Assembly (NCBI GenBank): GCA_045631425.1
Contig: JAZQUR010000010.1
Location: 1-37,255, forward strand
Origin: Treponema_I sp045631425
GTDB taxonomy: Bacteria > Spirochaetota > Spirochaetia > Treponematales > Treponemataceae
DNA length: 37,255 nt
Direction of reading: 5' to 3'
Made by a program: the position numbers and the translations under genes. Under the pieces are notes generated by a model, which did not search any database, had not been told where the DNA came from, and saw only the letters and a program-made list of their open reading frames with translations. Shown in pieces: positions 24,080-32,913 of the stretch. Within the stretch, counting starts at the first letter, position 1. The number at the start of each line of letters is the position of its first letter.

Positions 24080-25753
24080 ATGCTTACAGATATAGAAATC
24101 GCACAACAAACAACCCTAACTAGCATTGAAGAAATTGCAGAAAACTTAGGGCTTTCAAAAGACGACTTGGATTTGTATGGAAAATACAAAGCAAAAATCA
24201 CTCTCAAAAAATTACGAGAATTACAAGCTGCTCCAAAAAAAGGAAAGCTAATTCTTGTAACAGCAATTACACCAACTCCAGCAGGTGAAGGTAAATCCAC
24301 AATATCTATCGCTTTGGCTGATGGTATCCGTAAAATCGGGAAAAATGCTTGTCTAGCACTAAGAGAACCATCTCTTGGTCCATGTTTTGGGATAAAAGGT
24401 GGAGCTTGTGGTGGCGGTTACGCACAAGTTGTTCCAATGGAAGACATAAATCTTCACTTCACTGGGGACATTCACGCTATTTCTATTGCAAATAATCTTA
24501 TTGCAGCCTTAGTTGATAACCACATCCAACAAGGAAACTCTCTAAATATTGACCCAAGAACTATTACTTGGAAACGCTGTGTTGACCTAAATGACCGAGC
24601 TTTACGCAAAATCGTTATCGGACTTGGAGGAAGAACAGAGGGCATTCCAAGAGAAGACGGTTTTAACATTTCTGTAGCCAGCGAAATCATGGCTATCATC
24701 TGTTTATCACGAACAATTTCAGAATTGAAAACTCGCTTGGATAATATCATTGTGGGGAAAAACTACAACAAAGAACCTGTGCTTTTGAAAGATTTGAAGG
24801 TTTCTGGCGCAGTTGCAGCTTTGTTAAAAGATACAATTCGTCCAAATTTGGTACAAACTTTGGAAAAAACACCAGCTTTTATCCACGGTGGACCTTTTGC
24901 AAATATCGCTCACGGATGTAACAGCATAAACGCTACAGAATGTGCTTTGGCATTGGGTGACTACGTTGTTACCGAAGCTGGATTTGCTGCTGACTTAGGT
25001 GCAGAAAAATTCCTAGACATCAAATCACGAATCGCAAACCTACATCCAGAAGCAGTTGTAGTTGTTGCAACAATTCGAGCTTTGAAAATGCACGGTGGCG
25101 TTGCAAAACAGGATTTGAACACATCAAACGTGGAAGCACTAAAAAAAGGTTTTGAAAACCTAAAAACTCACGTTGAAAATCTTGGCAAATTCAAAGTTCC
25201 AGTTGTTATCGCTATAAATCAGTTTGCTTCAGATACAGAAGAAGAAATCAAAGCACTTTACGAAGAATGTAAAGCTATCAACACAGAAGTTGTGCTTTGC
25301 CAAGGTCACGCAAAAGGTGGCGAAGGCGCAACAGCACTAGCTGAAAAAGTTTGCGCAATCTGTGATTCTGGTGTTTCTCAATATCAACAATTATATCCAC
25401 TTGAAATGCCACTAGAAGAAAAAATCCGCACAGTTGCAAAAGAAATCTATCGTGCAAAAGATGTTTCTTTTAGCGACACAGCAAAGAAAAAACTTGCAGA
25501 ATACACAGCTCAAGGTTACGGAAATCTTCCAATTTGTGTGGCAAAAACTCAGTATTCTTTCTCACACGATAAAAACTTGATTTGTGCTCCAAGAGATTTT
25601 ATCTTCCCAATTCAAGATGTTCGCCTTTACGCCGGAGCTGGATTTATCGTTCCACTTGCAGGTGATATTATGACAATGCCAGGACTTCCAAAAGTTCCAG
25701 CCGCATGTCAAATTGATGTAGACGACGACGGTGTAATAACAGGCTTGTTTTAG
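24080..25753 (+). CDS. fhs: formate-tetrahydrofolate ligase
   Basis: Predicted ATP-dependent formation of 10-formyl-tetrahydrofolate from formate, feeding one-carbon metabolism in the cytoplasm. The 557-residue length is typical. The ATP-binding loop is TPTPAGEGKSTISI (about residues 71-84). REPSLGPCFGIKGGA and GGGYAQVVPMEDINLHFTGD follow, both strongly diagnostic, and PGLPKVPAA is near the end. bioY starts only 13 bp downstream, so fhs and bioY are probably co-transcribed, although biotin uptake has no obvious link with this reaction. The start has no ribosome-binding site and fits a leaderless mRNA. Confidence 0.96.
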   Translation: MLTDIEIAQQTTLTSIEEIAENLGLSKDDLDLYGKYKAKITLKKLRELQAAPKKGKLILVTAITPTPAGEGKSTISIALADGIRKIGKNACLALREPSLGPCFGIKGGACGGGYAQVVPMEDINLHFTGDIHAISIANNLIAALVDNHIQQGNSLNIDPRTITWKRCVDLNDRALRKIVIGLGGRTEGIPREDGFNISVASEIMAIICLSRTISELKTRLDNIIVGKNYNKEPVLLKDLKVSGAVAALLKDTIRPNLVQTLEKTPAFIHGGPFANIAHGCNSINATECALALGDYVVTEAGFAADLGAEKFLDIKSRIANLHPEAVVVVATIRALKMHGGVAKQDLNTSNVEALKKGFENLKTHVENLGKFKVPVVIAINQFASDTEEEIKALYEECKAINTEVVLCQGHAKGGEGATALAEKVCAICDSGVSQYQQLYPLEMPLEEKIRTVAKEIYRAKDVSFSDTAKKKLAEYTAQGYGNLPICVAKTQYSFSHDKNLICAPRDFIFPIQDVRLYAGAGFIVPLAGDIMTMPGLPKVPAACQIDVDDDGVITGLF

Positions 25754-25766
25754 GAAATAAAACAGA

Positions 25767-26345
25767 ATGAAAAAATCTGTTTACATATCCTTGTTTGCAG
25801 CGCTGATTTCAGTGGGTGCATTTATCCAAATTCCACTTCCCTTGGGAGTTCCAATCGTTATCCAAGATATGATGGCTATTTTGTCTGGATTTTTGCTTGG
25901 ACCTCTCTACGGAAGTTTGGCCGTTCTCGTTTTCTTGGTGCTGGGCTCTATTGGGTTGCCAGTTTTCACTGGGAAAGCGGGAATCCAAGTTATTCTACAT
26001 GGATTAACAGGTGGATTTTTGGTGGGATATTTAGCGGCCGCACTTTTCGCAGGATTTTTTGCAATGATTTGTACAAAAATCCAAAAATCCATAACAGAAA
26101 AAAAAGTATTATCCCCAAAATCTGGCAATTTATCACTGTGGATTTTGTACAGTGTTGGAACAGTTTTTGCGTTTACGATTATATTTGCACTGGGAATTTT
26201 CCAGTTTATGAGTGTAAGTGATTCCAGTTTTCAAAAAGCGATTTTTGCAGTTTTGATTCCATTTTTGCCAGGCACATTAGTAAAGATTTTTATCATCATC
26301 CCAATCGCAAAAAAGTTTCGGCCCATAATGTTGAACTATATTTAA
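25767..26345 (+). CDS. bioY: biotin transporter substrate-binding component BioY
   Basis: 192-residue integral membrane S-component of an energy-coupling-factor biotin importer. Diagnostic features are the start YISLFAALISVGAFIQIPLP, then VPIVIQDMMAILSGFLLGP, LGSIGLPVFTGKAG, HGLTGGFLVGYL, and about six hydrophobic helices. ATG 25767 follows TAGGAAAT. It lies 13 bp after fhs and 341 bp before bioM; that gap has a 21-bp perfect hairpin, so bioY and bioMN may be expressed at different levels. Confidence 0.93.
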   Translation: MKKSVYISLFAALISVGAFIQIPLPLGVPIVIQDMMAILSGFLLGPLYGSLAVLVFLVLGSIGLPVFTGKAGIQVILHGLTGGFLVGYLAAALFAGFFAMICTKIQKSITEKKVLSPKSGNLSLWILYSVGTVFAFTIIFALGIFQFMSVSDSSFQKAIFAVLIPFLPGTLVKIFIIIPIAKKFRPIMLNYI

Positions 26346-26686
26346 TTTTCGTGGGAGGGGGACAGCTTTGAAAAGCTGGGAAACATAATGGAGAGAGAGA
26401 ACCCTTTTTTTCGATTAAAAGGGTTCTCTCTCTCCATACCTCTCTCTTTCCCAAAAACGACCAAAGACCTTGCCGGTCTCTGGACTCTGGGCATTTTGAG
26501 TTGTTTTTGGGTTCTTGAGGTTGGTTGCTTACGTGTTTGGGATTGATGTCAGGCACGACTGTGCCAGCGTGCCGTGTATGGCTTACGTTTTATTGTGGTA
26601 AATAAAACTTCACTTTCACTATAAAAAAACTTTATTTTTTTGTATGATAGAAAATATAGAAACGGGAAGTAACAAGGATTTTCAAA
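26346..26686. other. hairpin-rich gap between bioY and bioM
   Basis: No credible gene. It holds a 21-bp perfect inverted repeat (26388-26437) with an 8-base loop. Smaller hairpins include CAGCTTT/AAAGCTG around 26364-26377 and GGCAC/GTGCC around 26553-26566. The 14-mer CGTTTTATTGTGGT (26586-26599) is shared with position 175. A possible -10 TATGAT at about 26643 would allow separate transcription of bioM-bioN. Confidence 0.6.
26388..26437. repeat. perfect 21-bp hairpin
   Basis: Arms ATGGAGAGAGAGAACCCTTTT and its exact complement flank an 8-base loop. There is no T run after the stem on either strand, so it is not a typical terminator. It may act as an RNA stability or processing element, or be a MITE remnant. 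Confidence 0.75.
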
Positions 26687-27403
26687 ATGATATTAGAGCT
26701 CGAAAAGGTTTCTAAGATTTTTCCAGATGGCACGGAAGCGCTAAAAGAAATTAGTTTTTCTCTCCAACAAGGTGATTTTTGCATAATCGGTGGTGCAAAT
26801 GGGTCTGGAAAAAGCGTTTTAATGTCTTTGATTGCAAAACTTGAAAAGCCAACATCAGGGAAAATTACTTCCCAGTACGCGGGGCTTGTGTTTCAAGAAG
26901 CAGACTCCCAAATTCTTGGGGAAACACCACTAGAAGATGTTTGTTACAGCTTAACCAACATCGGCTTAAAACCAGCTGCCGCCAAAGAAAAAGCCATAAA
27001 ATTACTGGAAAAAGTTGGTCTTGAAGAAAAATCCCAAGCAAATGCTCGAACTCTTTCTGGCGGCGAAAAGCGTCGGCTTGCAGTAGCTAGTGTTTTGGCC
27101 CTAGAGCCTGAAATCATCATTTTTGACGAGCCTTTCGCAAATCTGGACTGGATAAGCGTAAAACAACTTTGTAATTTACTGTTGGAACTAAAAAATCAAG
27201 GAAAAACCATTATCCTTTTGACTCACGAAATCGAAAAAATCCTTGGAATTGCCAACAAATTGATTATCTTACACAAAGGGAAACTTGTTTTTGACGGCAC
27301 TCCAGAAATGGGCATAAAAGAAAATCTTGAGCAGTTCGGAATCAAAAATCCACTGACCAAATACAAAAAAATCGGCGACCTGTTTTGGGGAAGTGAAAAA
27401 TAA
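26687..27403 (+). CDS. bioM: ECF transporter ATPase (BioM/EcfA)
   Basis: A 238-residue ABC ATPase energising the biotin importer. Walker A is GGANGSGKSVLM (about residues 36-47), the Q loop is LVFQEADSQI, the signature is TLSGGEKRRLAVASVLA, and Walker B is IIIFDEPFANLD, with the H-loop His in LLTHEIEK. It is followed two bases later by the transmembrane coupling protein gene, which supports the ECF assignment. The start ATG 26687 has AAGGATTTT upstream. Use by several S-components is possible, but the bioY-bioM-bioN layout suggests biotin. Confidence 0.9.
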   Translation: MILELEKVSKIFPDGTEALKEISFSLQQGDFCIIGGANGSGKSVLMSLIAKLEKPTSGKITSQYAGLVFQEADSQILGETPLEDVCYSLTNIGLKPAAAKEKAIKLLEKVGLEEKSQANARTLSGGEKRRLAVASVLALEPEIIIFDEPFANLDWISVKQLCNLLLELKNQGKTIILLTHEIEKILGIANKLIILHKGKLVFDGTPEMGIKENLEQFGIKNPLTKYKKIGDLFWGSEK

Positions 27404-27405
27404 TT

Positions 27406-28062
27406 TTGGCAACTTCACTTTTTTCATACAATACACAAAAAACTATTCTCCACAAAATATCCCCCTTGGCAAAAGTTATCTTTACTTGTGTTTTTTGCTT
27501 TTTCATCTTTGGGGATTTTTTCCTTTTATCAAATCCAAAAGCGAAAATCCTGATTTCCGGAATTGTGGCTTTTATCTTGTGGCTTTTGTCAAAATCCGGG
27601 TTAAGTGCTTTTTTCAAACTGAAAGTGGTTTTGATTCTTGGGCTGATTTTCACAGTTTTCAAAGGATTTTCCCTTGAAGCGCCTTACTTTTTTGATTTTC
27701 AACTTTCAAAAGATGGTTTGATTTACAGCTACAATTTTTTCATATCAACTTTTGTAGCTTTGTTGCTTTTTGAAACCACCACACAACTAGAAATCCAAAA
27801 TGATTTACAAAAAATCCCTCTGATAAACAAAATGCCTCTTCCAATTATTTTAGCGATTACTATCAGCTTTTTTCCAGAAATCTTTTCTACATGGGAAGAA
27901 GTTTCTTTAGCGGCAAAAGCTCGGCAAAAACCAGACACTAAGAAAAGCGTCAAAAAAACAGTGAAAAATCTTGTGGCTCAGTTATCAGCTTTGCTTTCAT
28001 GTATGATACAAAAAGCAGAAATCAAGAGAAAAGCCCTATTATCACGGCAAAGAAAATACTGA
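27406..28062 (+). CDS. bioN: ECF transporter transmembrane coupling protein (BioN/EcfT)
   Basis: A 218-residue membrane protein with about five helices. The EcfT coupling-helix signature region is visible as SLAAKARQKPDTKKS (about residue 165), where the Ala-Arg pair contacts the ATPase. The frame has no ATG before the middle of the protein; TTG 27406, two bases after the bioM stop with GGGGAAGTG upstream, is the best start. With bioY and bioM it completes a group I ECF biotin importer. A terminator is not obvious after it; the next gene is convergent. Confidence 0.85.
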   Translation: MATSLFSYNTQKTILHKISPLAKVIFTCVFCFFIFGDFFLLSNPKAKILISGIVAFILWLLSKSGLSAFFKLKVVLILGLIFTVFKGFSLEAPYFFDFQLSKDGLIYSYNFFISTFVALLLFETTTQLEIQNDLQKIPLINKMPLPIILAITISFFPEIFSTWEEVSLAAKARQKPDTKKSVKKTVKNLVAQLSALLSCMIQKAEIKRKALLSRQRKY

Positions 28063-28088
28063 GAATCTGAAAATTTGAGAAAATCAAA

Positions 28089-29285
28089 CTATTTGATGTA
28101 AGGAACAGCACCCTTATCAATTATTTGATTATTACACTCGATGATAGGAATAATTGGCTCGGTTCTTTCCATGTACAAAGGATAATAGTTTGGCTCTAGA
28201 AGGTGAACTTCCCCATCCATTTCAACCAAAATGTTTTGGTCATAGGTAATTTTGATTTTTTCAGCGCTATAGTTTTTTGAAAATGAATAGTTTACATGTG
28301 TTCCATCGTTAAAAGTGTGCTTTTTAAAAAGCTTTTTTAGCAAACTAATTTTTCTAACAGTACACATATTTTTATCTGTTGGCAAAATCAAGTGATTGCT
28401 TCCGTAAGTTCTATATCCAGAAGCGCCTAAAACCACAAATTCCACAGGGGAAACAATAGTTTCTACAAGATTATCTTTATCATCAAAGATTTCTAGTGTC
28501 AGTGGCTTTGCGGGAAATCTGCAACCATAAAAAACACAGGCTAAATCAACCCAAAGTTGATAGGAATCTCCAGGCATGTATTTTTTTGTGCGATTTGTCA
28601 TGTAAGTGATATATGCATCAATTCCAATGCTTGCAATATTGAAAGCGTACCAAGGTGGCAAGGATGTTAAACTTTCATATTTGTCAGTGGAAGGTTTTTC
28701 TTTTCCAGTTGTGTCATACCAAACTTTTACAGCCCGTTGCAAAGCGAAGTGAGCTGGTTCAGTTAATCTAGCAAAAGTTTCTTCAAAATTGCGACCATCT
28801 GAACCATCATTTCCAGTACCAAGAGGCAAACGTAAAAGCGTAATGTATTTTTTTATGAGAGAAGCCATTTCTGGACTTTCTAGGGATTTTTTTAGAATAG
28901 CAGTTTGAACTTCCAAGTGAGTTCCGTCTCCACCAGCAGTTGCAATCAAATACTGAAAGCCATTTTCCTTTTCCGAAGCTGATAATTCTTGGATTTTTGC
29001 AGGAAGTTTATCAATTAACTCGGCAACCACAATGCTTCCGTGGCCCGGATGATTTGTTTTTATACAATGAGAGAGTTTTACTGAAGTAATTTTTTCACGA
29101 TTTTTTACGCTGTCTGAAATCTTTTCTAGTTTATAAAAGTTTTTCTTTGAAATATGTTTTCTAGTGAATCCCCCAGCACAAGGATTTGCCACAACAACAA
29201 GCTCTACATCCTTGTGTTCAAACAAAGAACAAGTTTCTACAATGGGAATCATCAAACTAGTTAGATTTTCTGGTGATAATTGCAT
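28089..29285 (-). CDS. diacylglycerol-kinase-family lipid kinase
   Basis: A 398-residue predicted lipid kinase of the DAGK catalytic / NAD-kinase-like fold. Motifs in order are VVANPCAGGFTRKH (about residues 32-45), the nucleotide-binding TAGGDGTHLEV (about 116-126), and LRLPLGTGNDGSDGR (about 151-165). Beta-rich C-terminal pieces include KITYDQNILVEMDGE. Bacterial relatives phosphorylate diacylglycerol or similar lipids; the exact lipid is unknown. The N-terminal 30 residues and the central insertion make it longer than YegS. The -10 TATACT ends six bases before ATG 29285. It borders the accessory island to its right. Confidence 0.83.
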   Translation of the reverse strand: MQLSPENLTSLMIPIVETCSLFEHKDVELVVVANPCAGGFTRKHISKKNFYKLEKISDSVKNREKITSVKLSHCIKTNHPGHGSIVVAELIDKLPAKIQELSASEKENGFQYLIATAGGDGTHLEVQTAILKKSLESPEMASLIKKYITLLRLPLGTGNDGSDGRNFEETFARLTEPAHFALQRAVKVWYDTTGKEKPSTDKYESLTSLPPWYAFNIASIGIDAYITYMTNRTKKYMPGDSYQLWVDLACVFYGCRFPAKPLTLEIFDDKDNLVETIVSPVEFVVLGASGYRTYGSNHLILPTDKNMCTVRKISLLKKLFKKHTFNDGTHVNYSFSKNYSAEKIKITYDQNILVEMDGEVHLLEPNYYPLYMERTEPIIPIIECNNQIIDKGAVPYIK

Positions 29286-29291
29286 AGTAGT

Positions 29292-29319
29292 AGTATATAC
29301 TTTTTTTTATAAAAATCAA
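29292..29319 (-). promoter_or_regulatory. lipid kinase promoter, leaderless type
   Basis: -35 TTGATT (29314-29319), 16-base spacer, -10 TATACT (29292-29297), then six bases to ATG 29285. Confidence 0.5.
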
Positions 29320-29412
29320 GAAAAGCGGGATTTTCCTTGAAACTTCGCAATATTTACCCAAAAAAGCTAGATTTTTCTATTTTGGTGATTTGAGCAAATA
29401 TTGCGGGGATAA

Positions 29413-30021
29413 TTAGAAGGATATTTCTTTGTCGAAAGATTTTTTCAAATCTCCAGAATCTTTTAGAGTGTAAGCTTTGTTGTCTGAAAATCCAACATAT
29501 TCATTTGATGATTTGCAATACAAAATGATTTGAAGATTGTCTGAGTAGTGCCATTGATCTTTATCGATTTCCCAAACTTTTCCATCAAAAGTGATAAGAG
29601 ATTTTTTCACTTTGATACTTGGATTTTTATTTGCAAGATTTCTCACAACGGTTTTCAAGAGAAAGTCGTTGTATGCAGCATAATAATCTGTGGAATTTGA
29701 GATTTTGATGTATTTTTCACCAGTTTTTTTATCAACAATGTTTTTTGATGAAAACTGAAAGTCAATATCGGCATCTTTTAGCGTAAATGCATCGTGAAAC
29801 TTGATATTTGATAAAATCTCGTTTTCGGTAACGCAAAGCACAGTGTAAATATCGTTTTTTGCTGTAGCTTCGATTGCTTCGCCGTAAGATTTTACTGAGT
29901 TCAAAGTTTCATACATTGCGAGAGGGATGTATGTGCCCTGTTCCTTTTTGGAATACCCTTCAGCAGCAAAAAGTAGCCCAACCATCGATAGAATTGTTAA
30001 AAATGTGATAACTTTTTTCAT
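29413..30021 (-). CDS. exported protein of unknown function, island gene
   Basis: 202 residues with a cleavable signal peptide (MKKVITFLTILSMVGLLFAA). The mature part is lysine-rich, mixed alpha/beta, and has no family I recognise (segments KWISFDGKVWEI-like, DQWHYSDNLQIILYC). ATG 30021 follows GGAGAAACAA, the same style of ribosome-binding site as the other island genes. The signal resembles that of the 65-residue protein at 35701. By position and export it could be another immunity-type protein without a matching effector; this is only inference. Confidence 0.7.
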   Translation of the reverse strand: MKKVITFLTILSMVGLLFAAEGYSKKEQGTYIPLAMYETLNSVKSYGEAIEATAKNDIYTVLCVTENEILSNIKFHDAFTLKDADIDFQFSSKNIVDKKTGEKYIKISNSTDYYAAYNDFLLKTVVRNLANKNPSIKVKKSLITFDGKVWEIDKDQWHYSDNLQIILYCKSSNEYVGFSDNKAYTLKDSGDLKKSFDKEISF

Positions 30022-30079
30022 TTGTTTCTCCGCGTTTATTTATTTACGACACAATATGTCTCATAATATTTCTTACTAA

Positions 30080-30175
30080 TTAAACGATCTGTAATTCATA
30101 AGGTTTTTCAGTTGCAAATATCTGAAATGTTGTAAAAATTAGTAAAACTAATATAAATATTTTTTTGTATTTCAT
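30080..30175 (-). pseudogene. 31-residue signal-peptide remnant
   Basis: ATG 30175 follows GGAGAAACC. It starts a hydrophobic signal-like sequence (FILVLLIFTTFQIFA) that continues ATEKPYELQIV and stops. It looks like the 5' end of an exported-protein gene cut short, and its ribosome-binding site matches the island genes. A real small exported peptide is possible. Confidence 0.45.
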
Positions 30176-30204
30176 GGTTTCTCCAAAGTTTTTAGTAACT
30201 TTAT

Positions 30205-30810
30205 TTACTTTTTTTTGCAGTTTTTTTCTGTAAGTCCATAAGAAGCATATCTATCTTCAATTTCAACCCAATGAATTCCAACACCTTCTATGCCTAAACT
30301 TGTGTAATAAGATTTTTCATCAAAAGGATTTACTTTTCCGATCTCTATATTATGTTTGCTTCCAAGATCTAAAAGATTGTTTTTTACAGCTGTGTAGTGT
30401 ATTACATTTGAATCTATAATTTTTGTAATTTTTACATAATCAAAAATTTTTTCACTAATTAGATTAGCTAAATTTATCCGTTCAGTTTCTGTTAAAAAAC
30501 TCAAAAAACTGTTTGATAATACTTGATACGTCATATTAAAGGACTTGTCTTCTGAATAATAAGATTTTATTTCAAAGTCTTTTAACAATTCAAATAAAAT
30601 TGGTTTTACCTCATCATGTTTTTCCATGAAGATTTCTATTGCTTCTGCATACTTTAATCTTCGCCATCCATATTCTTGATATTGATATTCTTTTAGCCAT
30701 AATTGGACCTGCTGCTCAGCATCAAGTTGCTTGAAATATTCCAAATCGTATGAAAATAAAGAATGAGAAAATAGAAGAATAAATATTAGTGTGAAAAAAG
30801 CTTTTTTCAT
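30205..30810 (-). CDS. exported protein, second copy of the immunity candidate at 35909
   Basis: 201 residues with signal peptide ending SHSLFS. Near-identical to the protein at 35909 at both ends: the first 30 residues and the last 60 (GSKHNIEIGKVNPFDEKSYY onward). The middle differs, for example SNSFLSFLTETER against AYDFMYFLTDTER. The other copy is translationally coupled to a metallopeptidase effector, while this one has no effector beside it, like the orphan immunity genes of polymorphic toxin loci. ATG 30810 follows GGAGAAAAC. Function otherwise unknown. Confidence 0.75.
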   Translation of the reverse strand: MKKAFFTLIFILLFSHSLFSYDLEYFKQLDAEQQVQLWLKEYQYQEYGWRRLKYAEAIEIFMEKHDEVKPILFELLKDFEIKSYYSEDKSFNMTYQVLSNSFLSFLTETERINLANLISEKIFDYVKITKIIDSNVIHYTAVKNNLLDLGSKHNIEIGKVNPFDEKSYYTSLGIEGVGIHWVEIEDRYASYGLTEKNCKKK

Positions 30811-30834
30811 GTTTTCTCCAAAGTTTTACTTTTT

Positions 30835-31779
30835 TCAAAACTCGTCGCAGTAATAAACCTTGCCTTCTTTGTCAATTACTGCATCTTTTCCATCTTTCAC
30901 TACGATGGCGTATTTGCCAACAAAAGCTTCAGCACTATCAAATTCGCAAGGAATAACAATTTGAAGTTCTGGATTCATATAGCCATATTTTTTTGTTTGT
31001 TTATCCAAAACTGGTACAAGTCCATTTATATAACAATAAGTTGCTGGTTCTATATTTCCTGGAAACGGTTTTACATTTCCCTCAATATCGTATTGAACCC
31101 ATTTTTGTTCATTGTTTTTTACCAAGGCATAATTTTCATTAAAGAAATATCGAATTATAGGATATTTTCGTGGACCATTATCAGAAGGTTCTATATAGAA
31201 GCTTGTTTCTATAACCATTTTTCCCTCTCTATTCACAAATCCTGATGTACCATTTTTCAAAACTAACGCAATCATTCCATTTGTATAACAAAAATAAGCT
31301 TGTTTTATATCAGTTAATATCACACTACCTTTACTATTGACTATGCTATACAATGCACCGACAGTATCTTTTTTCCAAACTAGTTCAAGATTATCCCTAT
31401 ACCCGTATTCTTCTAAGTAATTTTCGTTTCCCTTAAAATTAGTTATTTGTTCTGTTTTTACATTCAATAATCTTTTTTCACCAGTCATTGATTTTGTTAT
31501 TAGTATATCATTCTCTGAATAATATTTAATATTAACTTGTGTATCCGAGAAAACCAATTTCAACAATTTATTGTATATTTCAACCTCGAAATCTATAGAA
31601 CATACAATTGAATTTGGATTTATTGTTATCCAATCATAATTATGCTGAAATACTACCTTTCTGTCTTCATTTATAATTCCATATAAACCATCTTTTCTAA
31701 ATACACTGTACTCTTCAGAAAAGAAAAATTGACTACATAATGCAATACAAAATAAAAAAGCAAAAACCTTTTTTTTCAA
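30835..31779 (-). CDS. exported WG-repeat protein, copy 1
   Basis: About 314 residues with a signal peptide and WG/KWG-type repeats: KDGLYGIINEDRKVVF, GTSGFVNREGKMVIE, KKYGYMNPELQIVIP and KDAVIDKEGKVYY. No ATG exists near the start. A GTG at 31815 opens the frame, but TTG 31779 gives a signal peptide (KKKVFAFLFCIALCSQFFF) like that of its paralogue at 31929. The last 130 residues are almost identical to copy 2, including at DNA level. WG-repeat proteins are of unclear role. Here they sit among immunity candidates and may bind or block an effector, which is inference. Confidence 0.72.
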   Translation of the reverse strand: MKKKVFAFLFCIALCSQFFFSEEYSVFRKDGLYGIINEDRKVVFQHNYDWITINPNSIVCSIDFEVEIYNKLLKLVFSDTQVNIKYYSENDILITKSMTGEKRLLNVKTEQITNFKGNENYLEEYGYRDNLELVWKKDTVGALYSIVNSKGSVILTDIKQAYFCYTNGMIALVLKNGTSGFVNREGKMVIETSFYIEPSDNGPRKYPIIRYFFNENYALVKNNEQKWVQYDIEGNVKPFPGNIEPATYCYINGLVPVLDKQTKKYGYMNPELQIVIPCEFDSAEAFVGKYAIVVKDGKDAVIDKEGKVYYCDEF

Positions 31780-31928
31780 AATAAATGTCTCTCTTTTTAA
31801 TAGTTCTCTAAACACCTAAAAAATTATTTATGTTTTGATTTCATCAAAAATATGAAGACATATATAATAAATGTCTTCATATTTATTAAATTTTTTCTGT
31901 ATTTTTAGATAAAGTGTTTTCTTTTACT

Positions 31929-32870
31929 CTAAAACTCGTCGCAGTAATAAACCTTTCCTTCTCTGTCGATTACCGCGTCTTTTCCGTTGTGAACTACGAT
32001 TGCGTATTTGCCATCAAAAGGGTCGGCGTAGGAAAACTCACATGGAATAACCAAGTCAAAGTCGGGATTCATATAGCCATATTTTTTTGTTTGTTTATCC
32101 AAAACAGGAACAAGTCCATTTATATAACAATAAGTTGCTGGTTCTATATTTCCTGGAAACGGTTTTACATTTCCCTCAATATCGTATTGAACCCATTTTT
32201 GTTCATTATTTTTTACAAAGGCATAATTTTCATTAAACAAATATCGGATTATTGGATACGCACGAGGTCCAATGTCAGATGGCTCAATATAAAAATCTGC
32301 TTCTATAACCATTTCACCTTTTTGGTTTACAAACCCTGATTTCCCATCTCTCATAATTACTGCTATCATACCATTTGTATAAACAGAATGCGCTTCCACA
32401 ATATCTGTTAATAAAACATTCCCATTTATATCAGCTATGCTATATGAAAATGAACCGACATTATTTCCTACAATTAACCCAACATTATCTCTATAACCAT
32501 ACACATTTGTATATTTATTAAATTCTGTTTTCACCCCTGTTATTAAATCTAATAAATATCTATTTCCCGGCTGTGATTCTTTTATCAATATTTTATCTTC
32601 TGAATAAAAAGTTAGATTTACCCAAGAATCTGAAAATAACAATTCTAAAGATTTGTTGTAAATCTCTGTTATTCTATCTTTAGACATATATGTAATTATT
32701 GAATTATCATTGATAGAAATACTATTATAATTTGGTTCCATTATTACATTTCTGTTTTCATCAATTATTCCATATAATCTATTTTCACAAAAAACACTGT
32801 ACTCTTTAGAAAATGAACAAGAACAAATAACCATTGAATAAAGTAATACTATTAATAATTTATTTTTCAT
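31929..32870 (-). CDS. exported WG-repeat protein, copy 2
   Basis: 313 residues, signal peptide MKNKLLIVLLYSMVICSCSF with a lipobox-like VICSC, so it may be a lipoprotein. WG-type repeats match copy 1: ENRLYGIIDENRNVIM, GKSGFVNQKGEMVIE, KYGYMNPDFDLVIP. The N-terminal halves of the two copies have diverged while the C-terminal halves are nearly identical, a pattern of duplication followed by local divergence or gene conversion. ATG 32870 follows TTGGAGAAAACAA. It lies 43 bp after the 188-residue immunity candidate. Confidence 0.76.
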   Translation of the reverse strand: MKNKLLIVLLYSMVICSCSFSKEYSVFCENRLYGIIDENRNVIMEPNYNSISINDNSIITYMSKDRITEIYNKSLELLFSDSWVNLTFYSEDKILIKESQPGNRYLLDLITGVKTEFNKYTNVYGYRDNVGLIVGNNVGSFSYSIADINGNVLLTDIVEAHSVYTNGMIAVIMRDGKSGFVNQKGEMVIEADFYIEPSDIGPRAYPIIRYLFNENYAFVKNNEQKWVQYDIEGNVKPFPGNIEPATYCYINGLVPVLDKQTKKYGYMNPDFDLVIPCEFSYADPFDGKYAIVVHNGKDAVIDREGKVYYCDEF

Positions 32871-32913
32871 TTGTTTTCTCCAAGGGTTTATTAGTTGATA
32901 TTTAATAAATACA

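Noticed and set aside
24080..26345. A functional link between fhs and bioY because they are 13 bp apart.
   Set aside because: No shared pathway step is evident; close spacing alone supports co-transcription only.
29325..29405. Hairpin CGCAATATTT/AAATATTGCG upstream of the lipid kinase as a terminator.
   Set aside because: The loop is about 35 bases and no T tract follows the stem on either strand.
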